DNA of 64,000 nt. Source: Chitinimonas arctica. Lineage in GTDB: Bacteria; Pseudomonadota; Gammaproteobacteria; Burkholderiales; Chitinimonadaceae. The stretch is from the NCBI RefSeq assembly GCF_007431345.1, contig NZ_CP041730.1, forward strand, positions 3,720,001-3,784,000. Direction: 5' to 3'. The notes under the pieces are model-generated. The model saw only the letters and a list, made by a program, of their open reading frames with translations, was not told where the DNA came from and searched no databases. A program made the translations under genes and the position numbers. Of this stretch, positions 9,601 to 16,254 are shown piece after piece (positions within the stretch are counted from its first letter, which is position 1; every line of letters begins with the position of its first letter).

Positions 9601-9732
9601 CGTCGGAAAATCCATATCGGGGAAGTTCTGGATGTCCAGCTTATGGAAACCCACCAGGCCCAACAGGGTCAGCACCACGAACAGCAGGATGGCCGGCACC
9701 GGCTTGCGGATGGCCCAGGCGGAAATATTCAT
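6652..9732 (-). CDS. RND efflux transporter, AcrB/MdtC-like
   Basis: A 1026-residue inner-membrane proton-driven efflux pump of the RND/HAE family. It begins MNISAWAIRKPVPAILLFVVL, the typical first helix, followed by the first periplasmic porter loop (FPDMDFPTV, residues 37-45). The TM4 proton relay aspartate pair is seen in ALVIGILVDDAIVEVENIV, and the second half repeats the fold (GVVTKNAILLVEYAV). The gene overlaps the adaptor gene upstream by 4 bases, forming a pump operon; no outer-membrane channel gene follows, so a TolC-type protein must come from elsewhere. It sits close to a CpxRA-like system, with CpxR-type boxes upstream of the operon. Substrate unknown. Confidence 0.95.
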   Translation of the reverse strand: MNISAWAIRKPVPAILLFVVLTLLGLVGFHKLDIQNFPDMDFPTVMVNATLEGAAPAQLETEVARKLEDQLAALGGVEHINSTITDGSVSISVQFALEKNGEEALNQVRNAVDSARSALPAEMATPTVSKLSTSGSAILTYTVQSRQMDEEALSWLVDNEISKAMLATRGVGKLSRVGGLSREVLVELDPARLGGLGISTATVATQLKAVQRDASGGEGRVAGQSQSLRTLGAVGSLAELAALPIPLGDGRQVRLDQLGTLRDGHAERSSYAFWNGKPVVAFQLTRVKDAGEVAVAAAVRQTVSELRQRFPQVEISEAYNTVQPIEDNYHGSLQLLLEGAVLAVLVVFWFLRDWRATVVAATALPLSILPTFAVMHYLGFSLNVLTLLSLALVIGILVDDAIVEVENIVRHLRMGKTPLQAAREAADEIGLAVVATTLALVAVFLPTAFMSGISGKFFRQFGLTAAAAVLASLLVARLLTPMLAAYLLKPASHGEHDGPLMRRYLGWVDWCMAHRKSTMALACGFFIASLALVPLLPTGFVPANDQSQTQVTLELAPGSRLADTRKLVDQAHTLLAPLGDVKQVFATVGSSDAGSGGPEDSGGSSDVRRASLTLNLTPRSERSYSQASVEAKIRAALKPLAGARVSVGGANSGETLQLTLVGDDAETLEKAAGTVARDLRGLKGIGTVTPASAVQRPEIQIKPDYARAAELGVTSQALATAVRMATHGDYSANLAKLKLPQRQIDIRVRLADAARQDLDALGQLRIAGAKGEVSLASVAEISMASSPSQIKRRDRQRQATIELELGSRNMGEVMREANSLPSLQTLPAGVSQQAAGDAERMAELFGSFGVAMLVGILCIYIVLVLLFHDFLQPVTILAALPLSLGGAFLALLLTGNSFSMPAIIGLLMLMGVVTKNAILLVEYAVMARREHGMARRDALRDACHKRARPILMTTLAMAAGMLPIACGLGADPSFRAPMAITVLGGLLTSTLLSLLVIPVVFTYVDDLLGWLAVRVACRPAAERPLY

Positions 9733-10874
9733 GGCGTCTCCTGCGTGCTCAGCCGCACCGTGTCGCCATCGCTCAGAAATGCGCCGCCGCTGCGTACCAC
9801 CAGGGCATCGGCGGCCAGGCCGGAGACGATCTCGACCTCGCCGGCCTGGCTGCGTCCGACGCCGACCTGGCGCTGGATAACCTTGCGCTGGCTGGTCTGC
9901 CCGGGGCTGTCCCGCCTGGGGCTATCCCGCCCGGGGCTGTCCAGCTCGAACACATAGCCATGGCCATCGCGCAAGGTGACCGCGCTGGCGGGCAGGATTT
10001 GCGCACTGCGCCGGCCCAGCGTGATCGTGCCGCGCACATACATGCCGGCCTTGGCGTCGGCGTGGTCGGCCAGGTCGACATAGGCGATGGCGGTGCGGTT
10101 TTCATTGCTGAGGGTGGGGGCGAGTTGGCGTACCGTACCGCTGACCTGTCCATCGCCCGGCAGGCCGATCGTGGCCATCTGCCCGGGTTTGAGCCGGGAC
10201 AGCTGCTGGGCGCCGATTTCGGCGCGCCACTCCAGCCGTCCCTGCCGCAGCAAGCGGAACAACTCGCTGCCGCTGCCGACCACCGCGCCCAGCACCACGC
10301 TGCGGCTGGTCACGATGCCGTCGTCCACGGCCACGATGCGGGTCCGCGCCAATTGAATGCGGGCGCTGCTCAATGCCGCTTCGGCGCCCGCCATGGCGGC
10401 GACGGCGCTCTGTTCGGCAATCTGGTATTGCTCGATCTGCTGCTTCGTCAGTACGCCGCTATCCTTGACTGCCTCGCCGCGGCGGGCATTGGCGCGAGCC
10501 AGGCGTAGCGCCGCGGCGGCTTGCTCGACATTGGCAACGGCTTGCCGCACGGCGGCGGCGCCCGACTCGCCGGCCAACTCGGCCAGCAACTGCCCGCGTT
10601 TTACCCGGCTACCCACGTCGGCGTGCAGGGCGGTGATCTGCAAGCCGCCCAGTTCGGCGCTGATGCTGGCTTCCTGCCAGGCGGCCAGGGGACCGCTGGC
10701 CTGCAGGACGAGCGGCCAATCGGCCGTATATGGCCGTGTCGCCGAAACGGTCAAGGCGGCACGATCGACTTTCGGGGCGGTATCGGAGGCCGCCTTGGGT
10801 TTGACCAGTACGGCGCCGCCGGCCAGCAGGATGACGGTGATCGCAGCCAGGCCGAGACGATGGCGGTTTTTCAT
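9729..10874 (-). CDS. RND periplasmic adaptor (membrane fusion) protein
   Basis: The 381-residue adaptor links the RND pump to an outer-membrane channel. It has an N-terminal signal/anchor helix (LGLAAITVILLAGGAVL), a split lipoyl-like domain (SAELGGLQITALHADVGSRV...GVLTKQQIEQ region), an Ala-rich alpha-hairpin (about residues 105-175) and beta-barrel/membrane-proximal domains. An unusual insert near residues 312-326 is encoded by tandem 15-base units (9903-9942 region) reading DSPGR-DSPRR-DSPGQ. It is the first gene of the pump operon and overlaps the pump gene by 4 bases. A CpxR-type box lies about 130 bases upstream. Confidence 0.92.
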   Translation of the reverse strand: MKNRHRLGLAAITVILLAGGAVLVKPKAASDTAPKVDRAALTVSATRPYTADWPLVLQASGPLAAWQEASISAELGGLQITALHADVGSRVKRGQLLAELAGESGAAAVRQAVANVEQAAAALRLARANARRGEAVKDSGVLTKQQIEQYQIAEQSAVAAMAGAEAALSSARIQLARTRIVAVDDGIVTSRSVVLGAVVGSGSELFRLLRQGRLEWRAEIGAQQLSRLKPGQMATIGLPGDGQVSGTVRQLAPTLSNENRTAIAYVDLADHADAKAGMYVRGTITLGRRSAQILPASAVTLRDGHGYVFELDSPGRDSPRRDSPGQTSQRKVIQRQVGVGRSQAGEVEIVSGLAADALVVRSGGAFLSDGDTVRLSTQETP

Positions 10875-10980
10875 CGTGGCGCTCCGCCGGGAAAATCATC
10901 GGGGGCGCGCTGGAGGGAGGCAAGGCAGGGCATGGGCGGGTATCCGGGGTGGCTGGGTCCGTATACTCGTCGTCCATTCG

Positions 10981-11016
10981 GTAAGGCGCTGTTAAGGCAG
11001 GGTAAAGAAGGGTAAA
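10981..11016. promoter_or_regulatory. tandem CpxR-type boxes upstream of pump operon
   Basis: Four half-sites recur at 10-11 base steps: GTAAG (10981), GTTAA (10991), GTAAA (11002) and GTAAA (11012). The last two form an exact GTAAA-N5-GTAAA, the known CpxR consensus. They lie 107-142 bases upstream of the adaptor start. Direct regulation of the pump by the adjacent regulator is inference. Confidence 0.6.
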
Positions 11017-11035
11017 GATGCGTTGACGTTTCCCG

Positions 11036-11326
11036 CTAGGTTTCCTTTAGATGGGAAAGATGTTCTGCGGACATGGAAGGGATGAATTCGATGATCTCGT
11101 AATCCGCGATCTGCTCGCGGCAGAAGGGATCTTGCCGAATGATCTCCGCCAACTCGGTTTCGCTCTCTACGTTCGCGAATATCACCCCGCCTGTCCGCGG
11201 TTCCTTACGGCCCGACAACAGGAATTGACCGCTCTCATAGTAGCGCTCGAGGAACGCGCGGTGCTCCGCGACAAAGCGATCAACTTCCGCCAGCGGTTTC
11301 TTGTAGCTGAGGATTAGAAGGAACAT
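11036..11326 (-). CDS. YciI family protein
   Basis: A 96-residue protein of the YciI/YCII-related ferredoxin-like fold: MFLLILSYKKPLAEVDRFVAEHRAFLERYYESG is split by the family's conserved H-R-x-F/L-region, then GRKEP, GGVIFANVES and DPF motifs. The family includes small enzymes and domain partners of uncertain chemistry. It lies between the pump operon and the divergent regulator gene, sharing an intergenic region with the latter that contains a CpxR-type box, so it may be co-regulated. Exact role unknown. Confidence 0.85.
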   Translation of the reverse strand: MFLLILSYKKPLAEVDRFVAEHRAFLERYYESGQFLLSGRKEPRTGGVIFANVESETELAEIIRQDPFCREQIADYEIIEFIPSMSAEHLSHLKET

Positions 11327-11365
11327 CTGGGCAAGACCTTGTGATGGGTGGTTGGCAACAGGGAT

Positions 11366-11380
11366 TGTAAAGACGGGTAA
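11366..11380. promoter_or_regulatory. CpxR-type box in divergent promoter
   Basis: GTAAA (11366-11370) and GTAAA (11376-11380) with a 5-base spacer exactly match the CpxR consensus. The site is 64 bases before the response-regulator ATG and 40 bases before the YciI start, which suggests autoregulation and possibly control of YciI. Inferred from consensus only. Confidence 0.6.
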
Positions 11381-11444
11381 AGATGGGCGGCTCCCGCCGC
11401 CGGCACGACTATGATGCAGCGAAGTTCAATCCTAGCCGCTTGCC

Positions 11445-12131
11445 ATGACCCGTGTTCTGTTGGTTGATGATGATATCGAATTAAGCGCCATGTTGGCCGA
11501 GTACCTTGAACAGGAGGGCTTTGCCGTGCGCGCGGTGCATGACGGCGAGGCCGGCGTGGATGAGGCCTTGAGCGGACGATATGAGATCGTGGTGCTGGAC
11601 GTGATGATGCCTCGTCTCAATGGTGTGGAGGCGCTGCGCCGCATTCGCGCCCACAGCCGTATGCCGGTCTTGATGTTGACTGCCCGCGGGGATGATATCG
11701 ACCGCATTCTCGGCCTGGAGCTGGGAGCCGATGATTACGTACCCAAACCCTGCTCGCCCCGCGAACTGGTGGCCAGGCTACGCGCCATCCTGCGTAGGGG
11801 AGCGCCGGCCGATGCGCTGGCGGAAGCGGGCAGTATCCGCTTGGGGCAGTTGCTGTTGTGGCCGGGCCGCTTGCAAGCCGAGTGGCAAGGCCAGCCCCTG
11901 CCGCTGACGGGGTCCGAATTCCGCTTGCTGGAGGTGCTGGCGCGCCAAGCGGGCCAGGTGGTGGGTAAGCCGACTCTATCGGAGCGGGCGCTGGGCCGGC
12001 CATTGGCGCGCTTTGACCGCAGCATCGATGTGCATATCAGCAGCATCCGGCAAAAGCTGGGTGTAAACGCCGATGGCCGCGCCTGGATTCAGTCCGTGCG
12101 TGGCCAGGGTTATATGCTGATCAGGGAGTAG
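11445..12131 (+). CDS. CpxR-like OmpR-family response regulator
   Basis: The 228-residue protein has a receiver domain (acidic pocket DDD at 8-10, phospho-acceptor Asp52 in VVLDVMMP, switch Thr in LTARG, Lys in YVPKPCSPREL) and a C-terminal OmpR/PhoB winged helix (LTGSEFRLLEVLARQAG...DVHISSIRQKLG, RGQGYML). Wording such as LVDDD, LTARG and LGLELGADDY closely follows E. coli CpxR. The kinase gene follows after 3 bases. CpxR boxes upstream of its own gene and of the RND operon fit an envelope-stress regulator controlling efflux. Assignment to CpxR rather than another OmpR relative is likely but not proven. Confidence 0.9.
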   Translation: MTRVLLVDDDIELSAMLAEYLEQEGFAVRAVHDGEAGVDEALSGRYEIVVLDVMMPRLNGVEALRRIRAHSRMPVLMLTARGDDIDRILGLELGADDYVPKPCSPRELVARLRAILRRGAPADALAEAGSIRLGQLLLWPGRLQAEWQGQPLPLTGSEFRLLEVLARQAGQVVGKPTLSERALGRPLARFDRSIDVHISSIRQKLGVNADGRAWIQSVRGQGYMLIRE

Positions 12132-12134
12132 CGC

Positions 12135-13436
12135 ATGGGGCGGCTGTTCTGGAAGTTCTTTATCGCTTTCTGGCTGGCGCTGATGCTGACCATGGTGACG
12201 GTCATTGCCGCCGCCTGGTTGCTGCGTTGGTTCGAGCCGGCCGAACAGCGCAGTTTCGAAGCGGAGCGGCTGGGACTGCTGCTACGCAGTACCGCCAGTG
12301 TCTTGCAGGACGGCGAGACCGGCGCCGCCATCGCCTTGTTGCGCGACTGGCGCGACCGCGACTTGCAGCCCGGCATCTATGTGGTGGATGAGCGGGATAG
12401 GGAGCTGCTGGGTCGTTCCTTGCCCTTGGTGGAACTACAGGCCTTACCGGATCGTGTCGCACAGCCGGCCGGTACGCTGGTCGAGGCACAAGCGCCGGAC
12501 GGTATGCGCTACCGCATCTTCGCCCGCGAGGCGGAGGCGCTGCGCCTGTTGGCCGATGCCAAGCCCAAGCCGCCGTCCATCCTCGTTCCCATTGCGGTGT
12601 CGGCCGGGGGCAGCCTGGCGATCAGCGCCTTGCTGGCCTGGTATTTCTCCAAGCCCATCCGCAGCTTGCGTTGGGCCTTGCATAACGCCGCCGAAGGCCG
12701 GCTGGATACCCGGGTGCAAGTGCGTATGGGCCGTCGCCGCGACGAAATCGCCGATCTGGGCCGCGATTTCGACCGCATGGCCCAGCAATTGCAACAATTG
12801 GTCGGTGCGCAGCAGCGCTTGTTGCACGACGTCTCGCACGAGTTGCGCTCGCCCCTGGCGCGCATGCAGGCCGCCATCGGCCTGGCCAGGCAGCGGCCCG
12901 AGCGTATGGCGTCCAGCCTGGAGCGGGTGGAGCGGGAAGTGTTGCGGCTGGACGGCCTGGTAGGCGAGTTGCTGACCCTGGCCCGCCTGGAGGCCGGTGC
13001 CGCCGACGTGGCGCGGGAAACGGTGGACCTGGTCGAGCTGGTGGCCGCCATCGCCGACGATGCCCAATTCGAAGCGCGCGCCGCCGGCCGGGAGTTGGTG
13101 CTGCAGAGCAGCGGTGAATTCATCGCCGAAGTGGAAGGCGAATTACTGTACCGCGCCTTCGAGAATGTGATCCGCAATGCCGTCAAATACACCGCGCCGG
13201 CGACCAGCGTGGACGTGGAGGTATGGGCGGATGCCGAACGCCTGCGTGTCAGCGTTGCCGACCGCGGGCCTGGCGTGGCCGCCGGCGATATGGCGCGCAT
13301 GTTCGAGCCCTTCCGCCGGCTGGACGAAAACCCGGCGGTGGCCGGCTTCGGGCTGGGCCTGGCCATCGCCCGGCGCGCGGTCGAGTCGCATGGCGGCTGG
13401 ATCGAGGCAAGTGCCCGCGAGGGGGCGGGCTATTGA
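12135..13436 (+). CDS. CpxA-like sensor histidine kinase, C-terminus apparently frameshifted
   Basis: The 433-residue kinase has TM1 (residues 7-30), a periplasmic sensor of about 120 residues, TM2 (about 155-175), a HAMP domain, the dimerisation H-box DVSHELRSPLARMQ with His235, and the ATPase N-box (ENVIRNAVKYT), G1 (DRGPG) and G2 (GFGLGLAI). The frame stops at REGAGY. The usual last beta-strand is present in another frame (LLMVVNLPRRAG, ending at 13468): one extra G in the G5 run at about 13420 would restore GGG-LLMVVNLP. It is either a real truncation of about 10 residues or a sequencing error. It is paired with the CpxR-like regulator. Confidence 0.9.
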   Translation: MGRLFWKFFIAFWLALMLTMVTVIAAAWLLRWFEPAEQRSFEAERLGLLLRSTASVLQDGETGAAIALLRDWRDRDLQPGIYVVDERDRELLGRSLPLVELQALPDRVAQPAGTLVEAQAPDGMRYRIFAREAEALRLLADAKPKPPSILVPIAVSAGGSLAISALLAWYFSKPIRSLRWALHNAAEGRLDTRVQVRMGRRRDEIADLGRDFDRMAQQLQQLVGAQQRLLHDVSHELRSPLARMQAAIGLARQRPERMASSLERVEREVLRLDGLVGELLTLARLEAGAADVARETVDLVELVAAIADDAQFEARAAGRELVLQSSGEFIAEVEGELLYRAFENVIRNAVKYTAPATSVDVEVWADAERLRVSVADRGPGVAAGDMARMFEPFRRLDENPAVAGFGLGLAIARRAVESHGGWIEASAREGAGY

Positions 13437-13504
13437 TGGTGGTGAACCTGCCGCGCCGGGCGGGCTAGCAGGGAAAAATCGACCGTATATCGGAAAATCA
13501 TGAT

Positions 13505-13526
13505 TTATCCCCCAAATGGGGGATAA
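13505..13526. repeat. perfect inverted repeat
   Basis: TTATCCCCC (13505-13513) and GGGGGATAA (13518-13526) pair exactly around an AAAT loop. It sits between the kinase gene and the terminator. It may be part of the transcript end or an operator; no direct evidence for either. Confidence 0.5.
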
Positions 13527-13546
13527 TGCAACCTTCCTCCTCCTCT

Positions 13547-13574
13547 GGCCGCCCTTCGGGGTGGCCGTTTTTTT
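13547..13574 (+). terminator. rho-independent terminator of the two-component operon
   Basis: GGCCGCCC (13547-13554) pairs with GGGTGGCC (13559-13566) with one G-T wobble and a stable TTCG loop, followed by G and seven T (13568-13574). Confidence 0.85.
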
Positions 13575-13960
13575 CTGGCTTGCCACGCTCGGCCGGCTTC
13601 GCGCCTCAACCGCCACAAAGTTGCCTTCGCGCCTGCCAGCGGGAGGCAGTTGTTTCTCGAACATCCAGATCCTGGCGCAGCCGGGAAGCGTGGGGTTTAC
13701 GATGAGGCAATATTGCAAAGTAATTTTTACTTTACGAAAGATTGTCTTGCTGAATCAATTGAAAATTGAAATGTGGTTTTTTAGATATATATGAATCAGT
13801 AGATTAAGTAGATATTTATTTTCTCAATATTTTTATTTTTTCTGCTATGTAAAAAATTACAAATTACTGGAAATTTGCCATGTGGCATGCGAACAGTGGT
13901 TCGCAAGGGTGTCGCACGTTTAGTTCGCGTGGGTTTTTGTAAATTCATGAAAGAAATGCA
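13575..13960. other. AT-rich gap without recognised gene
   Basis: About 390 bases between the terminator and the next gene. From about 13700 it is strikingly AT-rich (long runs of A and T around 13790-13860), unlike the flanks. No convincing coding frame was seen. Such composition suggests foreign DNA and a promoter region for the gene at 13961. Confidence 0.45.
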
Positions 13961-14398
13961 ATGCTATTTAATAATAATCCTGTACTCAACTCCCATGCCA
14001 TTTCGGCTAACCATACCATTTCGGCTGGCCATGCCTCTGAGCGCGCTACTCTTTCCTCTGGAGGCTCTGTGGAGCGCAATTCGAATCCTGCCGAATTGAC
14101 AGGAATTTTTAATCACGATTCCGAGCGCGAAAAGCGTGTGGAGACTTCGCAAGGTAGGAGTTATGAGTCGGAGCCAATCGGCGAATATGCTCCACCGACC
14201 AGGTCTAGTAGATGGAATGAATTTAACCGAACGGTCGCCGAGAAATTAGACGCCTTCGTGGGTGAGGAATCGGCTGGGGCATTACGTAGCACGGGGCGTG
14301 ATTTTCTATTCGAGGAGAACCCTGTTACGCTATTGAAATTTGTATCGACCGAATGCGCGGCTGATCGGGAGGATCCTTCGCTCTGCCGAATTGTATAA
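13961..14398 (+). CDS. hypothetical protein in AT-rich island
   Basis: The 145-residue product has a Ser/Asn/His-rich, low-complexity N-terminus (residues 1-45, including the repeated HAIS/HTISAGHAS pattern), a charged middle, and an acidic helical segment (WNEFNRTVAEKLDAFVG). Such an N-terminus is reminiscent of type III secreted proteins, but no secretion genes are in the window and no family was recognised. The start is the ATG after the GAAAGAAATGCA stretch. AT-rich upstream DNA and a strong 3' terminator support a separately acquired transcription unit. Coding status is moderately supported. Confidence 0.45.
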   Translation: MLFNNNPVLNSHAISANHTISAGHASERATLSSGGSVERNSNPAELTGIFNHDSEREKRVETSQGRSYESEPIGEYAPPTRSSRWNEFNRTVAEKLDAFVGEESAGALRSTGRDFLFEENPVTLLKFVSTECAADREDPSLCRIV

Positions 14399-14491
14399 TT
14401 CATCTACTTTTCTCCGTGACCTTGTTGTATAAGGCGTGCCTCGAATAGTTAAGCTTTCTGGGCTTGCAAGACGTAGGGCATCCATGGGCGT

Positions 14492-14530
14492 AATTCGCCG
14501 GCCAAGCTTGTCTGGCTTGGCCGGCGAATT
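14492..14530. terminator. long perfect hairpin, terminator
   Basis: AATTCGCCGGCCAAGC (14492-14507) and its exact complement (14515-14530) form a 16-base-pair stem with a 7-base loop, followed by TCTT. It lies between the convergent gene at 13961 and the NADAR pseudogene and could end transcripts from both sides. Confidence 0.75.
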
Positions 14531-14585
14531 TCTTGATCAAGAGTGGGTGGCTTAAGATTGAGCCACCTCAATCTCCCACAGCAAA

Positions 14586-15143
14586 CTACCAAGAATTGCA
14601 CCACTCCCTCGGTACCGGAAAGTACATATCATATTGCTTGCGGGCAGCCGGGCTAAGCGTCTTGCAAAACTGTTGGGCATTTGTAAGCTGTTCCTCTCCT
14701 TCGCTCATGCGCCAATATATATCCGATGGCTCAATATCCGGGCTGGCAATCCAAGGTGGGGCGTAATATTTTGTGCTTTCTGGGTTCAGTTGTGCTCTTA
14801 CCTGTTCAAGCAGTCGCCCGAGCATATTCCGCCCGGTACCATTGCCACCATCGCCCCAGTATCTATCGTTTTTCGTATGCTCGACTAAGGTAGCCCCATG
14901 AGTCGACTATAATATCTCACGCAGGTCCCCATGTTGCGAGAATTTTGCTTGTAATGCGTGTAGCATGACTTGATCGCGCAAATGGTCCCAATCCGGTCGA
15001 AAGGATCGATGGCGTTCACGACCAATTTGAAAGAAGTGCTCTGAAGTGGGCCAACGAAAGCCGCCGATATCGAGTGGGTGACGAGAAAAATTCGAGAAGC
15101 ACCCGTACGCCTTGTCGGTTTCATAAAATAGGATTTGTGTCAT
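14586..15143 (-). pseudogene. NADAR (YbiA-like) domain protein, decayed
   Basis: One continuous frame encodes a NADAR protein interrupted by an amber codon at 14907-14909. The N-part has the hallmark FSNF...WPTSEHFFQ (from 15143) and RPDWDHLRDQVMLHALQAKF (split family motif); the C-part has LVEHTKNDRYWGDGG and GRNMLGRLL. Compared with E. coli YbiA, about 24 residues are missing in frame right after SEHFFQ, where AQKF and the following helix should be. The stop reads IL-stop-STHGA; TTG to TAG would explain it. NADAR proteins hydrolyse N-glycosidic bonds of riboflavin intermediates or ADP-ribosylated guanine in DNA. It is downstream of the PARG-like gene on the same strand. A C-terminal extension of about 45 residues has no known match. 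Confidence 0.85.
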
Positions 15144-15244
15144 TTAAAACCTAATACACGAGAATTAAAGGAAGGGTGCGGGAACAGGATGAAAGAAGAG
15201 CAGCGGCCGTCCCGAAGCGAAGTAGGTTTGGCTAAGACCTGTGG

Positions 15245-16084
15245 TTAGTCGCTGCCGAACTGCTTGGCAAAGGCCGCATAGGTACCATTATCTCGGCGAT
15301 CGAGTACCGCAAAGCAAACTTGTCGGAATGCGTTTCGGTATACCGGATTATCTCGCAAGTGAAGCGCGAACCAACTGGCCATCTCACCTGGATCGTTGCC
15401 GAATACACCGCACCCCCATGCACCGAGAACCAAAGTTTGATGACCATGGTGTTTGGCGAGTGCCAGCAGTAACTCGATGCGCTGACGCATGATGTTGGCC
15501 AACTCCGATACCCGCTCCGGCTCATTACGCGCGACCGCGCCGCTGTTCACCGCGGGCGCCGTGACGATCGACACCTGATACGCTGCGTCCAGATACTGGT
15601 AAGCATCGTCCCGGAATACCGGAACCTGCGGTGAATAGATCATGTCGTCCAAGTACACGCAAGACGTCATTTTCCGGTTCGCTTCGTACATGTCCGTCAT
15701 CTGCGCGATGCAGGGATAAAGCGCCGACGACTTCGCTAGATTTTCTTCCTGGGCTTCCGACCCACCCAGAAATCCGCCGCCCGGGTTCCGGGCCGACGCA
15801 AAGTTCAGACATAGCACGTCATGGCCTTGGGCAACCAGACGGCTCGCGGCCGCCAGCGTGCTCTCATTGTTTACCTGAATCTCACAGGCATCTGCAGCAT
15901 CAGGCGTCTGCTGCGCCGCCAGTACTCGCAGCGCATCGCCACGATAATGGATTGACTGGCTAATGGCGGATTGAATCGCCTCGCCAATGTCGACGTGATC
16001 GCCGTGCAGGTTGCGATAGTGGCCACGCTTCAGTATCGCCAGGGTGTCCTGGGCAATGGCTGCGCGTTGTTCTCGATTATTCAC
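15245..16084 (-). CDS. TIGR02452-type poly(ADP-ribose) glycohydrolase-like macrodomain protein
   Basis: The 279-residue protein (GTG start at 16084, giving MNNREQRAAIAQDTL, the usual family start; the frame is open 19 codons further) carries the PARG signature GGG-x6-QEE at residues 102-114 within NFASARNPGGGFLGGSEAQ. These residues bind ADP-ribose and include the catalytic glutamates of bacterial-type PARG. Downstream motifs VYLDDMIYSPQVPVF, VTAPAVN and LGAWGCGVFGNDP are typical of the family. It likely removes ADP-ribose from macromolecules in the cytoplasm. It is divergent from an NrtR-like regulator and precedes the NADAR pseudogene. Confidence 0.88.
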   Translation of the reverse strand: MNNREQRAAIAQDTLAILKRGHYRNLHGDHVDIGEAIQSAISQSIHYRGDALRVLAAQQTPDAADACEIQVNNESTLAAASRLVAQGHDVLCLNFASARNPGGGFLGGSEAQEENLAKSSALYPCIAQMTDMYEANRKMTSCVYLDDMIYSPQVPVFRDDAYQYLDAAYQVSIVTAPAVNSGAVARNEPERVSELANIMRQRIELLLALAKHHGHQTLVLGAWGCGVFGNDPGEMASWFALHLRDNPVYRNAFRQVCFAVLDRRDNGTYAAFAKQFGSD

Positions 16085-16161
16085 GGATTCGTTCTTCTTT
16101 TTTTCAATGTTGAAATGTCGTTGCCTAGCCAAACAGGCCATGGCGATCGAGATGCTAGACC

Positions 16162-16212
16162 ATCTTAGTGTTTCATGGCAACTATCTTAGTGTATTTTTA
16201 ACAATAACTAAG
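16162..16212. promoter_or_regulatory. repeated CTTAGT half-sites, candidate NrtR-type operator
   Basis: ATCTTAGTGT occurs twice (16162-16171, 16184-16193) 22 bases apart, and the inverse ACTAAG is at 16207-16212, 21 bases after the second CTTAGT. The half-sites are thus phased at about two helical turns inside the divergent promoter between the PARG-like and Nudix-regulator genes. TTAGT/ACTAA-type palindromes are known for NrtR regulators; binding here is inference. Confidence 0.5.
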
Positions 16213-16254
16213 GCGAATTGCGTTAGAATGACCGCCATTGATGGGGAAACACCG

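Noticed and set aside
8017..9957. 646-codon open frame opposite the RND pump genes
   Set aside because: It is antisense to a well-conserved pump gene and its product is a His/Gln/Gly-rich composition typical of reverse-frame GC-rich DNA; no motif was seen.
13516..13794. 92-codon open frame after the kinase gene
   Set aside because: It begins inside or beside the terminator at 13547-13574 and encodes no recognisable motif.
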